Shown: positions 1 to 8,443, counted from the stretch's first letter. The stretch: 64,000 bases of DNA from Amarobacillus sp046328225 (GCA_046328225.1 JAXLWZ010000013.1:43130-107129); one strand, 5' to 3'. The notes: a model not told the origin generated them from the letters alone. Translations and numbers: made by a program.

Positions 1-2
1 TC

Positions 3-1547
3 GATATCGACGTGGAGCTGGACGAAGAGGAGACGAGCCTGCGAACGCTGTCGCTCGTGTTCGACGTCACCGGCGTGCGCATCGCGCCGGGTGAGACGCT
101 CGAGCTCCAGCCGGTGCTGCTCTCCGAAGGGCGCGGCGTGCAGGCGCTGGCCGAGATGTACGCGGACGAAGTGGCCACCGAGATGGGCGCGCGCGTGCCG
201 GACCACGTCCCCACGGCGTGGTGCAGCTGGTACCAGTTCTACGACCGCGTGACCGAGGAGGACGTGCTCCGCAACCTCGACGCCATGCGCGCGAGTGGCC
301 ACCCGGCCGAGTTCGTGCAGATCGATGACGGCTACCAGCCCGCGACGGGCGACTGGCTGCGCCCCAACGCGAAGTTCCCCTCACCGCTGGGCGACCTCGC
401 CGAACGGATTCGCGAAGCAGGGTACCGGCCCGGGATCTGGCTGGCGCCCTTGGTGCTGAACGAACGCAGCGAAGTGCTCGCCAGCCACCCGGAGATCGCG
501 CTGCGCGGGGCGGACGGCGAGATCCTGTTCGTCGATACCTGGCTCGGGCGATGCGCTGTCGTGGACTGCACGCACCCGCAGGGCGAGGCGTTCCTGCGCG
601 GCGTCGTCGGCACTATGGCGAAGGGCTTCCGCTTCGAGTACCTGAAGCTGGACGCGCTGGCCTACGCCGCGCAGCCGGCCGACCGCGTACGCTACCACCA
701 GCCGGGCACGACGGCGGCCGGCAACCTCCGGCGCGGGCTCGAAATCATGCGCGACGCCGCCGGCGAGAAGGTGTTCCTGCTCGGCTGCACCTGCCACTTC
801 CTCCCCGCCGTGGGCCTCGTCGATGGCATGCGCGTGGGGCCCGACGTGAAGGCGCTCTGGAACGACGGCACGAACCCCTCGGTTCGCCACGCCATGCGCA
901 TGACGCTCGCGCGGCACTGGATGCACGGCCGCTGGTGGGCGAACGACCCCGACTGCCTCATCGTGCGGACCGACGACACGGCGCTGAGCGACGCCGAGAC
1001 GCGCTTCCTTGCGACGGGGATCGCGCTCAGCGGCGGCATGGTCGTGGCCACCGATGACCTGCCCGCGCTGCCGGCCGAACGGCGGGCGATGGCGCTCACG
1101 CTGTTCCCGCCCACGGGGGTCGCCGCGCATCCGTACGACACGGGCGAGGGCCCCATCTCGAGCACGTGGCGCGCGAATCTCGGCGAGGGCCGCTCCCTCG
1201 TGGGCGTGCTCAACTGGGGCGAAACCAGCCGCTGGGTCGTGACGCAGGAGCTGCTCGCGCCCGGCGAGGTCGCCTTCGACGTCTGGAACGCGCGGCTCGT
1301 GGGCATGGGCGACCTGCTCGTGCGGCCCCACGAGGGGCTACTGCTTCAGATCACGGCCACCGGCCAGGCGCCGCGTGTCGTCGGCGATAGCGGCAGCCTC
1401 ACGGGGAAGGACCTTTTCGTGCGGCAGGTGAGCGGCCGCGTGCAGGTTCGCAACGACGCGGACCGCCCGCGAGTGATCGCGATCGAGGCGCGCGGGCAGC
1501 GGTTCGAGGTCGACCTCGCGCCCGGCGAGATGCGCTGGTACGACTGA
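3..1547 (+). CDS. Alpha-galactosidase, GH36 family (5' end outside window)
   Basis: Retaining alpha-galactosidase that would release terminal alpha-galactose from oligosaccharides. The reading frame is open to the left edge. The visible 511+ residues lack much of the N-terminal beta-sandwich of the roughly 700-residue GH36 enzymes, so the true start is probably upstream; a GTG at 12 is the first internal candidate. Visible family motifs are the barrel opening PTAWCSWYQFYD, an FVQIDDGYQ strand, the YLKLDAL strand whose Asp is the expected nucleophile, and RVGPDVKALW, which carries the expected acid/base Asp. A C-terminal beta domain follows. The next gene begins one base after the stop, so the two are probably co-transcribed. 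The sugar substrate is inferred from family only. Confidence 0.88.
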   Translation, partial: DIDVELDEEETSLRTLSLVFDVTGVRIAPGETLELQPVLLSEGRGVQALAEMYADEVATEMGARVPDHVPTAWCSWYQFYDRVTEEDVLRNLDAMRASGHPAEFVQIDDGYQPATGDWLRPNAKFPSPLGDLAERIREAGYRPGIWLAPLVLNERSEVLASHPEIALRGADGEILFVDTWLGRCAVVDCTHPQGEAFLRGVVGTMAKGFRFEYLKLDALAYAAQPADRVRYHQPGTTAAGNLRRGLEIMRDAAGEKVFLLGCTCHFLPAVGLVDGMRVGPDVKALWNDGTNPSVRHAMRMTLARHWMHGRWWANDPDCLIVRTDDTALSDAETRFLATGIALSGGMVVATDDLPALPAERRAMALTLFPPTGVAAHPYDTGEGPISSTWRANLGEGRSLVGVLNWGETSRWVVTQELLAPGEVAFDVWNARLVGMGDLLVRPHEGLLLQITATGQAPRVVGDSGSLTGKDLFVRQVSGRVQVRNDADRPRVIAIEARGQRFEVDLAPGEMRWYD

Positions 1548-1548
1548 C

Positions 1549-1707
1549 ATGCCGGACATGCGGAAGTGCACGCGCTGCGGGACGGAGTATCCCCTGGGCA
1601 CGCTCTGCCCCGTCTGCTACGACCTCTCGCCGGGGCACCCGCCGACGAAGCCGCGGCCCGGCGATGGCGGCCCCGCGCCGGAATCCGGCCGGGGGCTCGC
1701 TGGTTGA
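1549..1707 (+). CDS. Small zinc-ribbon protein, 52 aa
   Basis: A 52-residue ORF starts one base after the alpha-galactosidase stop. It begins MPDMRKCTRCGTEYPLGTLC and has two CxxC knuckles (Cys7/Cys10 and Cys20/Cys23) spaced like a rubredoxin-type zinc ribbon. The rest is a Pro/Gly-rich tail that is probably disordered. The metal-binding pattern and tight coupling to the upstream gene argue that it is real. No specific function can be assigned; tiny zinc ribbons often act as protein- or nucleic-acid-binding adaptors. Confidence 0.6.
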   Translation: MPDMRKCTRCGTEYPLGTLCPVCYDLSPGHPPTKPRPGDGGPAPESGRGLAG

Positions 1708-1723
1708 GAGTCTTTATGCCGTG

Positions 1724-1729
1724 CATACT
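1724..1729 (+). promoter_or_regulatory. -10-like hexamer of the Crp/Fnr gene
   Basis: CATACT lies 6 bases before the ATG at 1736 and no Shine-Dalgarno sequence is present, so transcription would start at or next to the start codon. A TTGAGA at 1704-1709 is a possible -35, with short spacing. Confidence 0.4.
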
Positions 1730-1735
1730 GCGGGC

Positions 1736-2422
1736 ATGGTCGCGCCGGCGTCGATCGCCGACCTTCGCCGAATCCCCTATTTCGACGCGCTGACGGACGC
1801 GACGGCCGCCGCATTCGCAAAGGAGCTCGCGGTGCGGACGTTCGGGCCGCGCGAGCTCCTCTTCTCCATGGGCGACCGTACCGAAGGCTTCTTCTTCCTG
1901 CGGTCGGGGAAGGCGCGCATTTTTCGCACGGGCCCGGACGGCCGCGAACAGGTGCTGCGGCTGGTGGCGCCGGGCGACACCTTCGGCGAGGTGCCCGCGC
2001 TCGATGGCGGGGCGTCGCCGGCGTCGGTGGAATCGCTGGAAGCCTGCGAGGTGATCCTCATCCCGGCCGAGCGGTTCACGCGGCTGGTACTCGCGAACCC
2101 GGCCGTGGGCCTGTCGATGCTCGCGCGGTTCGCCCGCCGCCTGCGCGGCTTCACGGAGCTGGTCGAGCAGCTCAGCCTCCAGACGGTGCCCAGCCGCCTC
2201 GCGCGATACCTCTTTCAGACGGCGCGCGAGGAAGGCATCGAGACGCCCGACGGGGTGGTCATCGGGCGCGAACTGACGATGCAGGACCTCGCGGCCGTCG
2301 TCGGCTCGGTGCGCGAGGTCGTGAGCCGCACGATGCGCACCTTCGAGCAGGACGGCATCGTCGAGGTGCGGCGCAAGGAGATCGTCGTGCGCGACATCGA
2401 GGCGCTGCGGCGATTGCTCTAA
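1736..2422 (+). CDS. Crp/Fnr family transcriptional regulator
   Basis: A 228-residue regulator with an N-terminal cyclic-nucleotide-binding-type beta-roll (about residues 10-125, including PGDTFGEVPALDGG), a long dimer helix, and a C-terminal winged helix (about 150-220) whose recognition helix reads SVREVVSRTMRTFEQDG. There is no N-terminal Cys cluster, so it is not an oxygen-sensing Fe-S FNR. The ATG at 1736 is preferred over the upstream in-frame ATG at 1664 because the domain starts there and a -10-like CATACT sits 6 bases ahead. It converges (4-base overlap) on the MIP18-NnrS-DUF2249 operon, so a DNR/NNR-like nitric-oxide or redox role is plausible but inferred. Confidence 0.85.
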   Translation: MVAPASIADLRRIPYFDALTDATAAAFAKELAVRTFGPRELLFSMGDRTEGFFFLRSGKARIFRTGPDGREQVLRLVAPGDTFGEVPALDGGASPASVESLEACEVILIPAERFTRLVLANPAVGLSMLARFARRLRGFTELVEQLSLQTVPSRLARYLFQTAREEGIETPDGVVIGRELTMQDLAAVVGSVREVVSRTMRTFEQDGIVEVRRKEIVVRDIEALRRLL

Positions 2423-2730
2423 GGCACGGGCGGCAGCCCGAGGACTTCGCGGGCGGAGGCGCTCAACATCTCCGGGTGCCACGGCGGCAGCTCCGCGAAC
2501 TCGACGTGGATTTCGCTGCTGGGAAACGAGCGCCGGAGCACCGTGAGCGCGTCCTGGAGGATGGCCGGGCCCATCGGGCAGGAATCCGACGTCGTCGTCA
2601 TCGCGACCTCGATGTAGCGCGGGCCGCATTCGATCGCGTAGATGAGGCCGAGCGACACGACATCGATCCCAAGTTCCGGGTCGAAGACGTGGCGAAGGGC
2701 GGCGGAGACGGTCGCGGGATTCGGCATCAT
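2419..2730 (-). CDS. MIP18/DUF59 family metal-sulfur cluster assembly protein
   Basis: A 103-residue protein of the MIP18 (DUF59) family, small factors linked to Fe-S cluster assembly or insertion. Visible marks are HVFDPELGIDVVSLGLIY near the N-terminus and TTTSDSCPMGPA, which carries the family Cys in its CP motif. It ends with a short Pro-rich tail. The first ATG overlaps the stop of the NnrS gene (ATGA), so it is the last gene of a three-gene minus-strand operon. MIP18 proteins often sit beside nitric-oxide or respiratory metalloprotein genes, which agrees with the neighbour. Its client is unknown. Confidence 0.8.
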   Translation of the reverse strand: MMPNPATVSAALRHVFDPELGIDVVSLGLIYAIECGPRYIEVAMTTTSDSCPMGPAILQDALTVLRRSFPSSEIHVEFAELPPWHPEMLSASAREVLGLPPVP

Positions 2731-4034
2731 TGCACCACCGGCGTGCGCGACGGGACGTCGCGGCTGGATGTCTTCGGCAGGAGGGTGTGGGCGAGCCCCG
2801 CGCAGTGCAGGACGGCGCTCAGCGCGAGCAGGACACCCCCGGCGTGGAGGCCGAGCATGCTCCCGGCGAGGGCGGCGACGGCCAGCCAGGCCACCGAGAA
2901 GGCGTGGCTCGCGAGCGCGATGGTGGCCAGCGTCTCGCTATAGATGTCGCCGACGACGGGGACGGGCGCGATGCCGACGCGCGGCCGGTAGCGGTGGTAC
3001 CACAGCAGGAAGGGGAGGATTTTGAAGCTGTTGCCGATCATCGCGCAGCCCATCCAGCCGCCGATGCCCACGATGCCGTAGGCCAGCAGCACGCGCGCGG
3101 GCTCGCCGCCGGGCGCGACCGGTTCGCCAATCGCGGCGAGCAGCCCGAGCACAACCGTCGCGGCGAGGAAACTGATGGAGACGAACGTACCCCGGCCCTG
3201 GATATCGAGACGGCGCTTGGAGCGGGCGCGCATCAGCCGGACGAGTTCGAACGATGCGGCCGAGGGCCCGGCGGCGAGCATGAGCGCCAGCACCACGCGC
3301 ACCGGCCACGGCGGGTCGAACGCCATCGCGAGCGCGAAGACGGCGGTGGCGGCGGCCGTGCCATAGAGGATGGCGGTGCCGTGCCGGGGCTTCGCCTTCG
3401 CCACATTGAACATGGGGACGAGCTGGAACGACACGCCCATGAGCGTCAGCGCCAGCCAGCCCGCGAGCCCGGCGTGGGCGTGCGCCGCGAGCCGCCCGAG
3501 CGTGATCGGGAACCATGCCTGGCTCACCGCGAGCGCGTACGTCAGGCCGATTCCACCGGTCACGGCCAGCCAGGAGAGCCCGAGCCCGGCGCCGAGCCGG
3601 GGCAGGCTGGCATTCGCGGACGTCAGCAACGCGTGCGCAAGGTTCGCGGCGAACAGCGCGAAGGAGAGGATCACCAGGCTACCGGCGATGGGCATCACGT
3701 CCGTTCGCCAGCCTTCGACGGCCCATGTGAAGAGCGCGACGGCACCGACATGGAGCACGAGCTGGGCGCGGGCGAGCGGCTCGGAGAGGAGGCGGCCGCC
3801 GATGACCGCCGCGCCGAGCTGGTAGAGCGCGCCCATCATCAGGGTGGTGACCCAGCCGAGGACGAGCGCGTGCGTGATGGCGACGGTGTGGGGCGCGTTG
3901 ATCGCCGCGAAGGTGTCATCGCCGGCCGTGGCGATGAGCATGCCCGCGGCGACGAGGCCGAGGGGCGCCAGCAACAGGAAGGGCGCGACGAGGCCGAGCG
4001 GCGGGCTGTTCGCGGGAGCGACGCGCGCCGTCAT
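2727..4034 (-). CDS. nnrS: NnrS-like multipass membrane protein
   Basis: A 435-residue very hydrophobic protein with about 12 predicted membrane spans. Family features are INAPHTVAITHALVLGWVT, AAHAHAGLAGWLALTLMGVSFQLVPMF and the His-containing helix near WYHRYRP. NnrS is a heme- and copper-containing inner-membrane protein linked to nitric-oxide tolerance and denitrification regulons. The ATG at 4034 is chosen because it overlaps the DUF2249 stop (ATGA) and begins just before the first membrane segment; the frame extends farther upstream without a better start. It is flanked by DUF2249 and MIP18 genes, a grouping typical of NO-related clusters, though no nitrate, nitrite or NO reductase lies in this window. 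Confidence 0.78.
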   Translation of the reverse strand: MTARVAPANSPPLGLVAPFLLLAPLGLVAAGMLIATAGDDTFAAINAPHTVAITHALVLGWVTTLMMGALYQLGAAVIGGRLLSEPLARAQLVLHVGAVALFTWAVEGWRTDVMPIAGSLVILSFALFAANLAHALLTSANASLPRLGAGLGLSWLAVTGGIGLTYALAVSQAWFPITLGRLAAHAHAGLAGWLALTLMGVSFQLVPMFNVAKAKPRHGTAILYGTAAATAVFALAMAFDPPWPVRVVLALMLAAGPSAASFELVRLMRARSKRRLDIQGRGTFVSISFLAATVVLGLLAAIGEPVAPGGEPARVLLAYGIVGIGGWMGCAMIGNSFKILPFLLWYHRYRPRVGIAPVPVVGDIYSETLATIALASHAFSVAWLAVAALAGSMLGLHAGGVLLALSAVLHCAGLAHTLLPKTSSRDVPSRTPVVQ

Positions 4035-4249
4035 GACACGTGCCGGATCGTCAGCAGGAAATCCTCGGCCTGCTCGACGAAATCCCACTCGAAGCCCCGC
4101 CGTTCCAGCTCCGGGTAGAGCAGGAACGGCTCGCGGTCCATGAGAACGGCCAGCTCGGAGCCGTTTTCGAGCGAGGCGAGGGCGGCAAGGATGCGGACCA
4201 TGGGCTCCGGCGGCTGGAGCCCACGGTTATCGAGCTGTTGCTGTGCCAT
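4031..4249 (-). CDS. DUF2249 domain protein
   Basis: A 72-residue protein matching the DUF2249 pattern: LQPPEPMVRILAALASLENG, then ELAVLMDREPFLLYPELERRGFEW, then FLLTIRHVS. The fold is SirA/TusA-like. DUF2249 proteins accompany hemerythrins, NnrS and nitrogen-oxide enzymes, but their biochemical role is not settled. The ATG at 4249 is preferred over an upstream in-frame ATG because TACGAT lies 9 bases before it. This is the first gene of the operon; its stop overlaps the NnrS start. Confidence 0.8.
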   Translation of the reverse strand: MAQQQLDNRGLQPPEPMVRILAALASLENGSELAVLMDREPFLLYPELERRGFEWDFVEQAEDFLLTIRHVS

Positions 4250-4258
4250 GACCCAAGG

Positions 4259-4264
4259 ATCGTA
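4259..4264 (-). promoter_or_regulatory. -10-like hexamer of the DUF2249-NnrS-MIP18 operon
   Basis: On the minus strand TACGAT lies 9 bases before the DUF2249 ATG, with no ribosome binding site between them. A leaderless or nearly leaderless operon mRNA is inferred. Confidence 0.4.
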
Positions 4265-4318
4265 CCGCACGGAAAATGCGGGACAGGACAAAAGTCACTA
4301 GGAAGCGCGTGTTTGGGC

Positions 4319-4732
4319 TTAACGCTCCTGGAATAGCTGCCCCGCCTGCATCACCTTGTCGACGCGGATGAGGACGGCGACGCCCTTGCGGTCCGGGTCG
4401 CGATCGAGCTCGGCCTTCGGCGTGCGAGCCATGATGCCCTCGCGCACGGGGCCATCCGTGAGGAGCTGGACGGCGCCGAAATACTTCCACGCCTGGCGCT
4501 TCGCGGGATTGCGATAGAGGAGGCAGACCTGCGCGTTCTCCTCGAGGTTGCTCTGGGTCGTGCCGTGGGCGCGTTCCCACCACGCGAGGTGATCCTTGTC
4601 CCACACGATGACGCTGCCCTTGTAGGCGAGGTCCGGCATGCCGGCGGCGCCGCTGGTGGCAACGATGACGGGGAGGCCGTCGGCGAGTGCGGTTTCGAGC
4701 GCCTGGCGCATTTCGTCGTTCAGATCAATCAC
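4319..4732 (-). CDS. Pyridoxamine 5'-phosphate oxidase-family FMN-binding protein
   Basis: A 137-residue split-barrel flavin protein of the PPOX class. It shows the usual opening (LPVIVATSGAAGMPDLAYKG), a VIVWDKDHLAWWERAHG strand pair, and NLEENAQVCLLYRNP, the family's typical core. The GTG at 4732 is chosen because a GAGGAT-like ribosome site lies about 9 bases upstream and the family domain starts immediately after; the open frame extends farther back only through unrelated sequence. Members bind FMN, F420 or heme, so the cofactor and substrate cannot be set from sequence. It stands alone, divergent from the CoA-transferase gene. Confidence 0.75.
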   Translation of the reverse strand: MIDLNDEMRQALETALADGLPVIVATSGAAGMPDLAYKGSVIVWDKDHLAWWERAHGTTQSNLEENAQVCLLYRNPAKRQAWKYFGAVQLLTDGPVREGIMARTPKAELDRDPDRKGVAVLIRVDKVMQAGQLFQER

Positions 4733-4882
4733 GAAGCAGTCATCCTCGGCCCGCGGCTTCCGAAGCGTAGGCGGGCATGATTTGGTAGCCACGATTCTAC
4801 CGGCAATGGCCCCTATGTTGCGGTGCTGTACGGGCCGGGACAAAATGCCGCACGGCGCGCGGCTGGCGCCCCGGAGGGAAGC

Positions 4883-7288
4883 GTGGCCGGAGCACTCGCG
4901 GGCATCCGCGTGGTCGAGTGTGCCGAGGGGGTGGCCGGGCCCTATTGCGGCAAGCTGCTCGCGGGCCTCGGCGCCGAGGTGCTGAAGCTCGAACCGGCGG
5001 CGGGAGACCGCACGCGCCGCGAAGGGCCGTTCCCCGGCGACGTTCCGCACGCCGAAAAGAGCGGCCTCTTCCTGCACCTCAATGCGGGGAAGCGAAGTGC
5101 CGTGGTCGATGCCGCCCTCCCGCCACCATCGCTGCTCGCGGACGCCGACGTGCTCATCCTGGCGATGCGCCCGGTGGAGTTGAAGGCGCGCGGCATCGAC
5201 CTGGACGCGCTTCGGCGTGCGTACCCGGCGCTGGTGGTGGTGAGCGTCACGCCGTTCGGGCTGACGGGGCCGTACGCGGACTACCTCGGGAACGAAATCA
5301 TCGCGTACGCCCTGGGCGGCTACATGATGCTCACGGGCTCACCCGGCCGCGAGCCGCTGAAGTCGTACGGCTGGCTCGTGGAGTACGAAGCGGGGGCGCA
5401 CGCCGCGGTAGGCACGCTCGCCGCCCTGGCCGCGCGCGACCGTTCGGGCCAGGGCCAGGTCGTGGACGTCTCCGCGATGGAGGCGGGCACGTTCATGCTC
5501 GGCGCGGTCGAGCAACGGGCGCACTTCTATGGGCAGATCATCCGGCGCAATGGCACGCGTCTCCTCGGGTTCCCGCCGGAACAGCCGTACCCATCGACCA
5601 TCCGGCCCTGCCGCGACGGGTTCGTGCACTGCCACGCGAACAACCGCCACCGGGACATGCTGGGCATGCTCATCCCCAACCCGCGGCTGCTGGAGCCCGA
5701 CCTGATCGCCAGGATGCTCGGCCACGCCGACGAAATCGACGCGATCATGGACGACTGGCTGGCCGTTCGCGACCGGCGCGACATCGTGGCGTCGGCGCAG
5801 GAGCTGCGGCTGCCCTTCACGGAGGTGCTCGAGCCCGGCGAGGTCATGGCCGAGGCCCACCATCGCGAGCGCGGCAGCTTCGTCACGGTCGAACACCCGG
5901 CGGCGGGCGCGGTCCTGCAGGCGGGCGCGCCCATCCGCATGGGTGCGACGCCGTGGGTCACGGGCCCGGCGCCCCTGCTGGGCAGTTCCGAGCCACGCTT
6001 CGTGGGCGAACGTGCGACGCCGGCGGCGGCGGCCCCGGGCAGCCGCGCGAAGCCGCTGGCGGGCTTCCGCGTCATCGACTTCACGAACGCGGTGGCGGGT
6101 CCCATCGCGGGGTTCATCCTCGCGGACCTGGGCGCGGACGTGATCAAGGTAGAGGCGCCGAGCGCCCGCGTGCTGAATGCAGCCGGGACCGCGCCGCTGA
6201 AGGAAGGCGGCGAGGACAAGAGCTACAACCGCGTGATGCTCTACAACGAACTGAACCATGGGAAGCGCGGCATCAGCCTCGATGTCGCCCACCCGGCGGG
6301 GCGTGCGGCCTTCCTGCGGCTGGCGGCGAAGTCGGACGTTGTGGTGCAAAACTTCGCGCCCCGCGTGATGGGCAACCTTGGCATCGATTACGAGAACCTG
6401 AAGGCGGTGAACCCGGGGATCGTCATGCTTTCGATGCCCGCGTTCGGCCTCAGCGGGCCATACCGGGACCGCATCGCCTATGGCCCGGGCGTCGATGCCA
6501 TGAGCGGACTCTCGCACCTCTCCGGCTACGCGGACGGCACGCCGATGAAGCCGGGCAACTTCTTCTGCGACCAGAACGCCGGTGTCCACGCCGCATTCGC
6601 GGCGCTGGCGGCGCTGCGGCATCGGAACCTGACGGGCGAGGGCCAGCACATCGAGCTGGCGATGATCGAAGGCGAATTCCAGGTGCTCGGCGACGCCTAC
6701 ATCGACTACGCGATGAACGGCCGGGAGCGGCGCCGGCAGGGGAATCGCCACAACTGGATGGCGCCGCACGGTGTGTTTCCCTGTGCCGGGGAGGATGCGT
6801 GGGTTGCCATCGCCGTCGAGGACGACGCGCAGTTCGCGGCGCTCTGCGGTGTCATTGGCCGGCCGGAGCTCGCGACCGACCCGCGTTTCGCGACGCAGCA
6901 GGCGCGGCACGCGAACCAGGACGCGCTCTCGGACCCGATCGCGGCCTGGACGCGCGGGCACACGCATTATGACGCGCAGGCGGTGCTCCAGGCGGCGGGC
7001 GTCCCGGCCGGCGCGGTCCTGCATTCCGGTGAGCTGCTGCGGGACCCGCATGTGCTGGCGCGCCACGGGTTCGAATACGTCGAGGTCCCGAACGCCGGGC
7101 CGGCGCCATACCCGCGGGTTGCGTTCACGCTGAGCGGAACGCCCGTGCCCATCGTGAAGGCGGCACCGGGGTTCGCCGAGGACAACGACGCCATCTTCGG
7201 AGACCTGCTGGGGATGAACGCGGCCGAGATCGCCGCCATGGAAGCCGCCGGGACGACGTCACGCCTGCCCACCGGCCAGGCCCACTGA
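4883..7288 (+). CDS. Tandem-fused family III CoA-transferase (CaiB/BaiF), two domains
   Basis: An 801-residue protein made of two full CaiB/BaiF units: residues 1 to about 370, and about 390-800. Each opens with the family signature (ALAGIRVVECAEGVAGPYCG; PLAGFRVIDFTNAVAGPIAG). Family III enzymes move CoA between acids through an aspartyl-CoA anhydride. The second half keeps this Asp in the CDQNAGVHAAFAALAAL block; the first half has Glu (residue 167, VEYEAGAHAAVGTLAAL) at that place and may be structural or altered. The GTG at 4883 follows a strong GGAGGGA site. The next gene, 11 bases downstream, is an enoyl-CoA hydratase-like protein, so the pair likely acts on one acyl-CoA route. Substrate unknown. 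Confidence 0.85.
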   Translation: MAGALAGIRVVECAEGVAGPYCGKLLAGLGAEVLKLEPAAGDRTRREGPFPGDVPHAEKSGLFLHLNAGKRSAVVDAALPPPSLLADADVLILAMRPVELKARGIDLDALRRAYPALVVVSVTPFGLTGPYADYLGNEIIAYALGGYMMLTGSPGREPLKSYGWLVEYEAGAHAAVGTLAALAARDRSGQGQVVDVSAMEAGTFMLGAVEQRAHFYGQIIRRNGTRLLGFPPEQPYPSTIRPCRDGFVHCHANNRHRDMLGMLIPNPRLLEPDLIARMLGHADEIDAIMDDWLAVRDRRDIVASAQELRLPFTEVLEPGEVMAEAHHRERGSFVTVEHPAAGAVLQAGAPIRMGATPWVTGPAPLLGSSEPRFVGERATPAAAAPGSRAKPLAGFRVIDFTNAVAGPIAGFILADLGADVIKVEAPSARVLNAAGTAPLKEGGEDKSYNRVMLYNELNHGKRGISLDVAHPAGRAAFLRLAAKSDVVVQNFAPRVMGNLGIDYENLKAVNPGIVMLSMPAFGLSGPYRDRIAYGPGVDAMSGLSHLSGYADGTPMKPGNFFCDQNAGVHAAFAALAALRHRNLTGEGQHIELAMIEGEFQVLGDAYIDYAMNGRERRRQGNRHNWMAPHGVFPCAGEDAWVAIAVEDDAQFAALCGVIGRPELATDPRFATQQARHANQDALSDPIAAWTRGHTHYDAQAVLQAAGVPAGAVLHSGELLRDPHVLARHGFEYVEVPNAGPAPYPRVAFTLSGTPVPIVKAAPGFAEDNDAIFGDLLGMNAAEIAAMEAAGTTSRLPTGQAH

Positions 7289-7299
7289 AGGAGAACGGC

Positions 7300-8061
7300 A
7301 TGTCGAAGGTGTTGGTCGAGGCCGCCGGCGCGGTGCGAACGGTGACGCTGAATCGCGCGGAGAAGCGGAACGCGCTCGACCCGGAGATGCTTTCGCTGCT
7401 GACCGCGGCATTCCGCGTCGAACCGCCGGCCGAGGAGCGCGTCACCGTCATCCGTTCGACGGGGACGGTGTTCTGCGCCGGGCTGGACCTGCGTGAGCGG
7501 CTGGGAACGCTCGATCAGCCGGGCGCGAGCTCGATCGAGGACGTGCTCCACGCCATCGAGATGTACCCGCTGCCGGTCGTCGGCGTCGTGCAGGGCGATG
7601 CCATCGCGGGCGGGAACGAGCTGGCGATGCACTGCGACCTGGTGGTGGCCTCCACCGCGGCGCGTTTCGGGATGTCGCTCGCGCAGGTCGGGCTCGCGCC
7701 GACGTGGTTCCTCGCGAAGAAGCTGCTCGAAGTCGCGGGACCGGTCGCTTCGCGCGAGATCCTCCTCCTCGGGGACCCGCTGCCGGCCGAGCGCATGCAC
7801 GCGCTGGGGATCATCTCGCGCGTGGCCGCCCCGGCGGACCTTGAGACGGCCGCCGCCGCCGTCATCGATCGGCTGGTGGCGAACGCGCCGCTTTCGCTGC
7901 GGGCGATGAAGGCGCTGCTGGTTCGGGAGATGGCGTTCCGCGATGGCATCGCCCACGGGGATGTGGACGAGCTGGTCGAGGCGGCACGGCGCAGCAGCGA
8001 TTCGCGCGAGGGCATCACGGCGCGGCTGGAGAAGCGCGCACCGCGGTTCACCGGCGCGTAG
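7300..8061 (+). CDS. Enoyl-CoA hydratase/isomerase family protein
   Basis: A 253-residue crotonase-fold protein. The oxyanion-hole segments are present (VFCAGLDLRE and AIAGGNELAMHCDL). Glu107 in GGNEL matches the first catalytic Glu of hydratases, but the second (the PE of the usual FGxPE motif) is replaced: the segment reads ARFGMSLAQVGLAP, with Leu127 at the Glu position. Ordinary hydration is therefore doubtful; an isomerase, hydrolase or decarboxylase-type crotonase is possible. Start: ATG at 7300 with AAGGAG 6-11 bases upstream. Probably in an operon with the fused CoA-transferase. Confidence 0.85.
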   Translation: MSKVLVEAAGAVRTVTLNRAEKRNALDPEMLSLLTAAFRVEPPAEERVTVIRSTGTVFCAGLDLRERLGTLDQPGASSIEDVLHAIEMYPLPVVGVVQGDAIAGGNELAMHCDLVVASTAARFGMSLAQVGLAPTWFLAKKLLEVAGPVASREILLLGDPLPAERMHALGIISRVAAPADLETAAAAVIDRLVANAPLSLRAMKALLVREMAFRDGIAHGDVDELVEAARRSSDSREGITARLEKRAPRFTGA

Positions 8062-8433
8062 CTACTGCTGCGACTGCCACTCCGCGGCGTCGAAGTAGTC
8101 GCGCCAGGCGGCGATTTTGCCGTCGCGCACTTCGAACACGCCCATCACGCGCAGTTCGATGACCTTGTCGCCGTGGCCGAAGCGATCGATGCGCTCGTTG
8201 AGCACGACGTTGCCATCGACCGCCTGGTGGAGCACCTCCCAGCCCTTGCACTGGTAGCGCGAGGTGTACCCGGTGAGCACCTGGCGGACGGCGTCGCGGC
8301 CCTGGACCGCGCGCATCGGGATGTTGTGGTAGATGGCGTCGAGCGTGAAGTAGTCCGCGAGCGTCTCGGGGTTGGGGTGTTCGGTATCGAATTCGCGGAT
8401 GAAGGCGGTGACGAGGGCGCCGGCGTCGGTCAC
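8062..8433 (-). CDS. Limonene-1,2-epoxide hydrolase-like (NTF2-fold) protein
   Basis: A 123-residue single-domain NTF2-fold protein. It resembles limonene-1,2-epoxide hydrolase rather than plain SnoaL: NERID supplies an Arg and Asp, and WRDYFD near the C-terminus supplies the second Asp, together matching the Asp-Arg-Asp triad of that family. YHNIPMRAVQGRDAVRQVL is also typical. The GTG start at 8433 has AAGGAGA just upstream. Its start lies close to the end of cinA, which runs in the same direction upstream of it, so both may share a transcript. The natural epoxide or other substrate is unknown. Confidence 0.75.
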   Translation of the reverse strand: MTDAGALVTAFIREFDTEHPNPETLADYFTLDAIYHNIPMRAVQGRDAVRQVLTGYTSRYQCKGWEVLHQAVDGNVVLNERIDRFGHGDKVIELRVMGVFEVRDGKIAAWRDYFDAAEWQSQQ

Positions 8434-8443
8434 GAGGGTCTCC

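Noticed and set aside
2730..4118. 462-codon plus-strand frame opposite NnrS
   Set aside because: Highly charged and of low complexity; the minus strand encodes a twelve-span membrane protein with family signatures.
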